The position numbers and the translations under genes were made by a program. The notes beneath the pieces are model-generated. The model worked only from the letters and a program-made list of their open reading frames with translations, did not search any database and was not told where the DNA came from. From assembly GCA_029940715.1 (NCBI GenBank), contig JAPYTU010000042.1:1-12530 (forward strand): a stretch of DNA of 12,530 bases, read 5' to 3'. This document shows positions 7,709 to 12,530 of this stretch, piece by piece; positions within the stretch are counted from its first letter, which is position 1; every line of letters begins with the position of its first letter. This DNA is from Cytophagales bacterium. Lineage in GTDB: Bacteria > Bacteroidota > Bacteroidia > Cytophagales > MED-G16.

Positions 7709-9311
7709 TTTTTAATATTTTTATTTTTTTAACAAAGCTAATAAATAAGGGATGTGGGTTGAGAACTGTACTTTTATATTCTGGATGGTATTGTGTGCCA
7801 AGAAACCAAGGATGGTTTTTTAGTTCAATTATTTCAACTAAATTAAGCTTCTGATTAACCCCAGTTATCTCCATTCCATTCTTCTTAAAATCTTCTAAAT
7901 AATTATTATTAAATTCAAATCTATGTCTATGTCTTTCTCTAATTGAAGACTTTTTGTAAGCTTTAATAGCTATAGAATTTTTTGATAATTCACATTTGTA
8001 TGAACCTAACCTCATTGTTCCTCCCTTATTTTTTATATTTTTTTGATTTTCCATCAAATCTATAATTGGATTTTTCGTGTTCTTATTGAATTCATAAGAA
8101 TCAGCATCTTTTAGATTTAAAACATTTCTTGAAAATTCTATTGAAGCACATTGCATACCTAGACAAATACCAAAAAATGGTATTTTGTTTAATCTAGAAA
8201 ATTTTATTGCAATTATTTTTCCATTAATTCCTCTATTACCAAAACCAGGAGCTACTATAATTCCATCTAATTTTTTTAATTTATTATTTGCATTTTTTGT
8301 GGTGATTTCATCAGATGAAATCCATTTAATTTTAACTTTTGAATTTAAATTAGCGCCAGCATGAATTAAAGATTCAGATATGGATTTATATGCATCGTGC
8401 AATTCAGTATATTTACCAACAATTCCAACACTTATTTCGTATTTTGAAGAATGTAAATTCTTTAGGAATTTGGTCCATTTTTGCATTTTTAATGATTTTT
8501 TTCTAACCAAATTCAAATATTCAATAACCCTTATATGCAATTTTTCATTTTTCATTAAAATAGGTACATCATAAATTGATTTAGCATCTATAGATTCAAT
8601 AACTGAATTTTTTGAAACATTACAAAATAAAGCTAATTTATCTTTTATTTCTTTACCTAAATTGTGTTCAGTTCTACATACTAAGATGTCAGGTTGTATC
8701 CCGGCTTCTAATAGTTTTTTTACTGAGTGTTGCGTTGGTTTAGTTTTTAATTCTCCGGATGCTGATAAGTATGGTATGAGGGTTAAATGAATAGATAAAA
8801 AGTCATCTCTTTTTAAATCTTGTTTTGCTTGTCTTACTGCTTCAAAGAATGGTAATGATTCTATATCACCTATACAACCTCCAATTTCAGTAATTATTAT
8901 TTCAAAGTCATTATTTTTTCCAATTTTATAAAAACTATTTTTAATTTCATCTGTAATATGAGGAATAACTTGTACTGTTTTACCTAAAAATTTTCCTTCT
9001 CTCTCTTTTTTTATAACATTATTATAAATTCTTCCAGTTGTAACATTATTATCTTGAGATGTTGATATACCAAGAAATCTTTCGTAATGACCTAAATCTA
9101 AATCAGTTTCTGCTCCGTCTTCTGTAACATAGCATTCACCATGTTCATATGGATTCATTGTTCCTGGATCAATATTAAGATATGGATCAAATTTTTGGAT
9201 GGTTACTTTATATCCTGCTGATTTAAGAAGAAGTCCTAATGAAGCAGATATTATACCTTTTCCTAGTGATGAAGCTACTCCTCCCGTTACGAAAATATAT
9301 TTTTTTGACAT
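7698..9311 (-). CDS. pyrG: CTP synthase (glutamine-hydrolysing)
   Basis: PyrG converts UTP to CTP using ATP and glutamine, the last step of pyrimidine nucleotide synthesis. The 537-residue product has full family length. The N-terminal synthase domain starts 'KYIFVTGGVASSLGKGI' (4-20, P-loop) and continues with 'FDPYLNIDPGTMNPYEHGEC' (41-60). The C-terminal class I glutamine amidotransferase domain contains 'PGFGNRG' (355-361), the nucleophile box 'GICLGMQ' with Cys383, 'RERHRHRFEFN' (458-468) and the triad partners His509 and Glu511 in 'QYHPEY'. All catalytic residues are present. It is the first gene of the long leftward run, has a -7 element at 9341-9348 and a predicted leader of about 25 bases, and overlaps yidC by 11 bases. 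Confidence 0.98.
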   Translation of the reverse strand: MSKKYIFVTGGVASSLGKGIISASLGLLLKSAGYKVTIQKFDPYLNIDPGTMNPYEHGECYVTEDGAETDLDLGHYERFLGISTSQDNNVTTGRIYNNVIKKEREGKFLGKTVQVIPHITDEIKNSFYKIGKNNDFEIIITEIGGCIGDIESLPFFEAVRQAKQDLKRDDFLSIHLTLIPYLSASGELKTKPTQHSVKKLLEAGIQPDILVCRTEHNLGKEIKDKLALFCNVSKNSVIESIDAKSIYDVPILMKNEKLHIRVIEYLNLVRKKSLKMQKWTKFLKNLHSSKYEISVGIVGKYTELHDAYKSISESLIHAGANLNSKVKIKWISSDEITTKNANNKLKKLDGIIVAPGFGNRGINGKIIAIKFSRLNKIPFFGICLGMQCASIEFSRNVLNLKDADSYEFNKNTKNPIIDLMENQKNIKNKGGTMRLGSYKCELSKNSIAIKAYKKSSIRERHRHRFEFNNNYLEDFKKNGMEITGVNQKLNLVEIIELKNHPWFLGTQYHPEYKSTVLNPHPLFISFVKKIKILKNGQ

Positions 9312-9340
9312 TATTAGTATTTATGTATAGTAACGGGTAG

Positions 9341-9348
9341 CAAAACTA
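9341..9348 (-). promoter_or_regulatory. Predicted sigma-A -7 element for pyrG-yidC-parAB
   Basis: The minus strand reads TAGTTTTG, a full TAnnTTTG match, 29 bases before the pyrG ATG, predicting a start near 9336. No clear -33 TTTG sits 19 bases upstream. It lies in the divergent pyrG/cca intergenic region (9312-9427), back to back with the candidate element for the rightward genes. Confidence 0.5.
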
Positions 9349-9410
9349 AGACAAATAATTATATTCTGATGATAAAAATTAATTTTATTAGAAAGCAAGA
9401 GTTAATATTT

Positions 9411-9418
9411 TAAATTTG
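9411..9418 (+). promoter_or_regulatory. Candidate -7 element for cca
   Basis: The plus strand reads TAAATTTG, matching TAnnTTTG. It ends 9 bases before the preferred cca ATG at 9428 and 3 bases before an alternative in-frame ATG at 9422. With a start about 5 bases past the element, transcription would begin near 9423, giving an almost leaderless message. No -33 TTTG is evident. Confidence 0.4.
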
Positions 9419-9427
9419 TTGATGGTT

Positions 9428-10849
9428 ATGAATCTAAAAAATAAAATTGAAAGTGATTTAAATTTAAAAAAAATTATTAAAACAGTTCAAAAATCAAAAA
9501 TTGATACGTATTTGGTTGGTGGATATGTTAGAGATTTATTTTTAAATAGAAAGTGCAAAGATATTGATTTTATGACTATAGGTGATCCATATAGTTTAGT
9601 TGAAATTATATCTTCAGAAAATAATTTTTCTTCAGTAAAAATTTTTAAAAACTTTGGAACAGCATCTGTAATAGATAATAATTATCAATTTGAATTTGTT
9701 GGAGCTAGAAAAGAATCGTATTCAAAGGATTCAAGAAATCCATATGTTTCTTTAGGGACATTTGAAGAGGATATTAATAGAAGAGATTTTACTATTAATT
9801 CTATGGCAATATCTATTAATAAAAATTGTGGAAAGTTAATCGATATTAAAAATGGGTTAGATGATTTGCAAAATAAGATAATAAAAACATGTGATGATCC
9901 TAATAAAACTTTTATAGATGATCCTTTGCGAATGTTAAGAGCTATTAGGTTTGCAACGCAATTAAATTTTGATATTGAACCTGATACTTTTCAAGCGATT
10001 AGAGATTCTGCTGAAAGGATTAAAATCATTAGCATTGAAAGAATAACTTCAGAAGTTAATAAAATTATACTTTCAAATAACCCATCATATGGATTTAAAT
10101 TACTTTTTACAACAAATTTGTTAGATTATTTTTTTATTGAAATGAAAAAACTTTATGGTATTGATAAAGTGAATAATCATGCTCATAAAGATAATTTTTA
10201 TCATACACTTGAAGTATTAGATAATGTATCAAAAACATCAGATTCTTTATGGTTAAGATGGTCTGCAATCTTACATGATATAGCCAAACCCTTAACTAAG
10301 AGATATAGTGAAAAAAATGGATGGACATTCCATGGACATGAAGATTTGGGTGCTAAAATTGTACCAAAAATATTTAAAAATTTAAGGTTACCATTAGATG
10401 AAAGAATGAAATATGTTCAAAAACTTGTAAAATTACACTTAAGACCAATTGCATTAGTAAGTAGTAATATTACAGATTCAGCTATAAGGAGATTATTATT
10501 TGAAGCGGGAGATGATATAGAAGATTTGATGATACTTTGTAGGGCTGATGTTACAACAAAAAATCCTTCAAGAGCAAAAAAATATTTAAAAAATTTTGAT
10601 ATAGTTGAAAGAAAAATGGAGATGGTAGAAAAAAATGATAGAGTAAAAAATTTTCAACCACCTATTTCAGGTATTGAAATAATTAATACTTTTGCAATTA
10701 AACCATCAAAAATAATTGGAAAATTAAAAAATGAGATAAAGGAACAAATATTGGATGGAAAAATTAAAAATAATAAAAAAGAAGCATTAGACTTATTATT
10801 AAAGTTAGGTAAGTCTGCTGGTTTGAAACTTAAAAAACTAAAGTCATGA
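9428..10849 (+). CDS. cca: CCA tRNA nucleotidyltransferase with HD domain
   Basis: This is a class II nucleotidyltransferase of the CCA-adding/poly(A) polymerase family, most likely adding or repairing the 3' CCA of tRNAs. Numbered from the ATG at 9428 (473 residues), the head domain has 'LVGGYVRD' (29-36) and the metal-binding 'KDID' (Asp45, Asp47), then 'FEFVGARKESY' (88-98), 'RRDFTINSMA' (118-127) and the nucleotide-selecting region 'DDPLRMLRAIRF' (164-175). A C-terminal HD phosphohydrolase domain follows, with His259 and 'LHDIAKP' (His283-Asp284). I chose 9428 because a candidate promoter element ends at 9418 and the product then starts MNLKNK as in typical homologues. ATG 9422 and TTG 9416 are in-frame alternatives. 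The stop overlaps the next gene by ATGA. A poly(A) polymerase role cannot be excluded. Confidence 0.94.
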   Translation: MNLKNKIESDLNLKKIIKTVQKSKIDTYLVGGYVRDLFLNRKCKDIDFMTIGDPYSLVEIISSENNFSSVKIFKNFGTASVIDNNYQFEFVGARKESYSKDSRNPYVSLGTFEEDINRRDFTINSMAISINKNCGKLIDIKNGLDDLQNKIIKTCDDPNKTFIDDPLRMLRAIRFATQLNFDIEPDTFQAIRDSAERIKIISIERITSEVNKIILSNNPSYGFKLLFTTNLLDYFFIEMKKLYGIDKVNNHAHKDNFYHTLEVLDNVSKTSDSLWLRWSAILHDIAKPLTKRYSEKNGWTFHGHEDLGAKIVPKIFKNLRLPLDERMKYVQKLVKLHLRPIALVSSNITDSAIRRLLFEAGDDIEDLMILCRADVTTKNPSRAKKYLKNFDIVERKMEMVEKNDRVKNFQPPISGIEIINTFAIKPSKIIGKLKNEIKEQILDGKIKNNKKEALDLLLKLGKSAGLKLKKLKS

Positions 10850-11514
10850 AAATAAATTATTTAATGTTATTGTTTGTTGTAATTATATCACAAAAATCTT
10901 TTTCACAAATAAGTAATTTTGAAATTCAAAAATCTATTTATGAAAAATCAAAAAGTTATAATGATTCGAATATAGCTATATCTGCTCTATATAACATGAT
11001 CGCTTTACAACCAGATAATGTTTTATTAAAGGATTCTTTAATGAGGGAATATTACGCCATATCTCAATGGGCACCCGCTTATATGATTTCTAGAGAAATT
11101 TTATTAGCTGATGCTGAAAATTTAATAGCACTTGAAATTTCATGTATAACTCTTCAAAATTTAGGTTTAAAACAACAGGCTTTAAATGAATATGAAACTT
11201 TATATTTAAAAACTGATAGGACAGATATACTCTATACGATTTCATATTTACAATTTGAATTAAAAAACTTTAATGAAAGTTTAACAAATTTGGATATATT
11301 AATTAATAATTCTTTAACAGAAGAAGTGTATGTAAGTGTTAGTAAATCTGATAATTCAAGACAAGAAATTTTGATGAGAGCACAGTTACATTATTTAAAG
11401 GGATTAATTTATTCTGAACAAAATAATAAAGACCTTGCAAAGGTATCATTTGAGAAGTCAGTAGAAATATCATCTGATTTTCAAAATGCAATAGATAAGC
11501 TTGATTTATTATAA
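10846..11514 (+). CDS. Secreted TPR-like protein, function unknown
   Basis: The 222-residue product has a clear signal peptide: basic start MKIN, hydrophobic core 'YLMLLFVVII', and a likely cut after 'SFS' before Gln21, with no lipobox cysteine. It is therefore probably periplasmic. The rest is helical with tetratricopeptide-like units, for example 'AISALYNMIALQPDNVLL' (about 44-61), 'ALNEYETLYLKT' (about 112-123) and 'YLKGLIYSEQNNKDLAKVSF' (about 183-202), the last being a good TPR helix pair. TPR proteins usually scaffold protein contacts; no enzyme motif is visible. Its ATG overlaps the cca stop (ATGA), so it is translated from the same message. The 3' end overlaps the opposing ftsE gene by 6 bases. 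Confidence 0.85.
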   Translation: MKINYLMLLFVVIISQKSFSQISNFEIQKSIYEKSKSYNDSNIAISALYNMIALQPDNVLLKDSLMREYYAISQWAPAYMISREILLADAENLIALEISCITLQNLGLKQQALNEYETLYLKTDRTDILYTISYLQFELKNFNESLTNLDILINNSLTEEVYVSVSKSDNSRQEILMRAQLHYLKGLIYSEQNNKDLAKVSFEKSVEISSDFQNAIDKLDLL

Positions 11515-12189
11515 TATTATTTCTTCAAAATTACCATCTATGCATCGGTAGGTTTTCTTTTTATATTTTTTAATTAAATTATAATTATGAGTAGTCATAA
11601 TAATAGTTGTACCATTGTTATTAATATCAATTAATAATTTTAAAATGTTTTCAGCAATTTCTGGATCTAAATTTCCTGTAGGTTCATCTGCAATAATTAA
11701 TTTAGGTTCGTTAACTAAAGCCCTAGCTATTACTAGTCTTTGTTGTTCTCCTCCAGATAATTCATAGGGATAGTTTTTTAATTTATTTGCTAATCCAACT
11801 TTTTCTAGTAAATAATTGATTCTATCATTAATTTTGGTTTTATCTATCCAACCTGTTGAATCCATAACAAATTTTATGTTTTCATATGCATTTCTGTCTT
11901 GGAATAATTGAAAATCTTGAAAAACTATTCCTATTTTTCTTCTTAAATATGGTAATTGACTTTTTTTAATTTTATTAATTTCATCACCATCAATTATTAT
12001 TTTTCCCATTTTTAGTGGTATATCAGAATATAATGTTTTTAATAATGAACTTTTACCACTACCAGTTTTACCTATTATATAAATAAAATCACCTTTATTT
12101 AATTTTAATGATACATTATTAAGAATAGTTTTATAATGATGAAAAATTGTTGCGTTTTCAATCTCTATAATATTTGTTTTTTCAATCAT
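11509..12189 (-). CDS. ftsE: FtsE-type ABC transporter ATP-binding protein
   Basis: The 226-residue protein is a single ABC ATPase domain with every motif: Walker A 'GKTGSGKSS' (40-48), Q-loop 'VFQDF' (Gln91), signature 'LSGGEQQR' (144-151), Walker B 'LIIADE' (164-169) and H-loop His201. The segment 'FQDFQLFQDRNAYENI' (90-105) closely follows the FtsE form 'FQDFRLLPDRTVYENV', favouring FtsE over LolD or MacB ATPases. FtsE partners with FtsX in the inner membrane to control cell-wall hydrolases at division. No ftsX gene is present here; in Bacteroidota the two are often unlinked, as I recall. It starts 5 bases after the small upstream ORF and ends in a 6-base convergent overlap with the TPR-like gene, with no room for a terminator. 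A lipoprotein-export ATPase (LolD-like) is the main alternative. Confidence 0.88.
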   Translation of the reverse strand: MIEKTNIIEIENATIFHHYKTILNNVSLKLNKGDFIYIIGKTGSGKSSLLKTLYSDIPLKMGKIIIDGDEINKIKKSQLPYLRRKIGIVFQDFQLFQDRNAYENIKFVMDSTGWIDKTKINDRINYLLEKVGLANKLKNYPYELSGGEQQRLVIARALVNEPKLIIADEPTGNLDPEIAENILKLLIDINNNGTTIIMTTHNYNLIKKYKKKTYRCIDGNFEEIIL

Positions 12190-12194
12190 TTTTT

Positions 12195-12401
12195 TTAAGA
12201 TATATTAAGTGGTTTTAATTTACCAAATGGTAGAGAATTTACGTATTTAATTATTTGATTATCAGAACATTTAATTTTATAATTTCTAAATTTATCAATA
12301 GGTCTGTCAGCTCTAAAATAATCGATAAGCACCATATCTTTATTCCTAAGTTGAATATAGTCCGGGATTTTAGCTTTACCTTTAATTTTTATTATATACA
12401 T
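12195..12401 (-). CDS. Small protein of unknown function upstream of ftsE
   Basis: I cannot assign a function. The 68-residue product (MYIIKIKGKAKIPDYIQLRN onward) alternates hydrophobic and charged residues, has no signal peptide or membrane segment, and ends 'LPFGKLKPLNIS'. The frame stays open upstream to 12443, but that extension lies inside the SRP RNA gene, so I take the ATG at 12401. Its stop is 5 bases before the ftsE ATG, indicating one transcript. The protein is basic and should be cytosolic. Similar short proteins with a 'YIxIRDKxFxxIAYFRA' pattern appear in Flavobacteriia from memory, which favours a real gene over chance. The start codon is only 3 bases from the T-tract that ends ffs. 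Confidence 0.68.
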   Translation of the reverse strand: MYIIKIKGKAKIPDYIQLRNKDMVLIDYFRADRPIDKFRNYKIKCSDNQIIKYVNSLPFGKLKPLNIS

Positions 12402-12404
12402 ATT

Positions 12405-12411
12405 AAAAAAA
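12405..12411 (-). terminator. Probable intrinsic terminator T-tract of ffs
   Basis: Seven Ts follow the 3' end of the SRP RNA on the minus strand after a single A. The closing helix of the RNA (12494-12503 with 12413-12422, about 10 pairs including wobbles) would act as the terminator stem, as in other compact small-RNA genes. The tract ends 3 bases before the ATG of the next ORF. Confidence 0.5.
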
Positions 12412-12412
12412 T

Positions 12413-12503
12413 GGCAAACCAGATATCGCACCGCTACAACCACTTACCCTTGCTTCCTTCCAGACCTGGGGGATTCAGTAGGAGCTGGTCGTACTAGCTT
12501 GCC
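12413..12503 (-). ncRNA. ffs: Bacterial small signal recognition particle RNA (4.5S type)
   Basis: The minus strand carries the near-invariant SRP domain IV core GGTCTGGAAGGAAGCA (12451-12466): a GGAA tetraloop, a short U-C-U/G-G-A stem, and the asymmetric loop with AGCA on the 3' side that binds Ffh. The molecule is about 91 bases. Its ends pair: 5' GGCAAGCUAG (12503-12494) with 3' CUGGUUUGCC (12422-12413). An internal helix forms between GCUCCUAC and GUAGCGGUGC with a small bulge. There is no Alu domain, so it is the short form found in Gram-negative bacteria. It is far more G+C-rich than its surroundings. It guides ribosomes making membrane proteins to FtsY and SecYEG/YidC. Confidence 0.95.
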
Positions 12504-12507
12504 ACTT

Positions 12508-12515
12508 TAAAATTA
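12508..12515 (-). promoter_or_regulatory. Near-consensus -7 element for ffs
   Basis: The minus strand reads TAATTTTA, one mismatch (last base) from TAnnTTTG. It ends 5 bases before the first paired base of the SRP RNA at 12503, the spacing expected for transcription to begin at the mature 5' end. The -33 region would lie beyond the window edge and cannot be checked. Confidence 0.35.
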
Positions 12516-12530
12516 ATAAAATCAATGTTG

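Noticed and set aside
8380..8574. Rightward open frame of 64 codons inside pyrG
   Set aside because: It lies antisense to the conserved CTP synthase frame, with no supporting signal.
9416..9427. Earlier in-frame cca starts (TTG 9416, ATG 9422)
   Set aside because: They overlap or almost touch the -7 element, so the message would hardly include them; 9428 gives a typical N-terminus. ATG 9422 remains possible.
12402..12443. Upstream extension of the small ORF ahead of ftsE by 14 residues to an ATG at 12443
   Set aside because: The extension lies within the SRP RNA gene, and the product from 12401 already looks complete.
12255..12497. Rightward open frame across the small ORF and ffs
   Set aside because: It runs antisense through the structured SRP RNA, so it is a chance frame.
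1..12530. Mobile elements, CRISPR arrays, phage or defence genes, tRNAs
   Set aside because: No direct-repeat arrays, transposase or integrase motifs, or cloverleaf sequences were seen on either strand; all coding space is taken by housekeeping or hypothetical genes.

Overview
The window comes from a very A+T-rich genome (roughly a quarter G+C by eye) that is almost entirely coding; about 4% is intergenic. Gene content and order point to Bacteroidota, most likely a streamlined member of the Flavobacteriia/Flavobacteriales. The signs are a ParA-ParB-DUF5683-LepB cluster next to pyrG-yidC, an rpsF-rpsR-rplI operon followed by priA, no Shine-Dalgarno sequences at starts, and TAnnTTTG promoter elements of the Bacteroidota sigma-A type. 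The lineage call is inference from recalled gene order and protein style, not from a search.

Layout. Bases 1-381 hold the N-terminal part of PriA (minus strand, cut by the window edge). Bases 440-1574 are the ribosomal protein operon rpsF-rpsR-rplI, read right to left from a promoter near 1600. Bases 1628-2506 encode a membrane-anchored coiled-coil protein of unknown function. Bases 2649-9311 are one long leftward run: pyrG, yidC, parA, parB, DUF5683, lepB. It contains overlapping starts and stops (pyrG/yidC, parA/parB, parB/DUF5683). A divergent promoter region (9312-9427) separates pyrG from a rightward pair, a CCA-adding-type nucleotidyltransferase with an HD domain and a secreted TPR-like protein, which overlap by ATGA. 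The second of these ends tail-to-tail, with a 6-base overlap, on a leftward FtsE-type ATPase gene. Upstream of ftsE lie a 68-residue protein of unknown function and the small SRP RNA gene (ffs) at 12413-12503.

How the genes work together. Most are housekeeping genes: translation (S6, S18, L9, tRNA 3' end maturation), protein targeting and membrane insertion (SRP RNA, YidC, signal peptidase I), chromosome segregation (ParAB), replication restart (PriA), CTP synthesis (PyrG) and an FtsE-type ABC ATPase. Three steps of protein export (SRP RNA, insertase, signal peptidase) fall within 10 kb, but on separate transcripts.

I found no mobile elements, CRISPR arrays, tRNAs, phage genes or defence systems, and no convincing undescribed system. 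The points most worth a second look are the ffs terminator lying directly against the start of the small ORF ahead of ftsE, the uncharacterised coiled-coil gene between lepB and rpsF, the absence of dapB from the DUF5683-lepB junction, and promoter elements implying very short or absent leaders.
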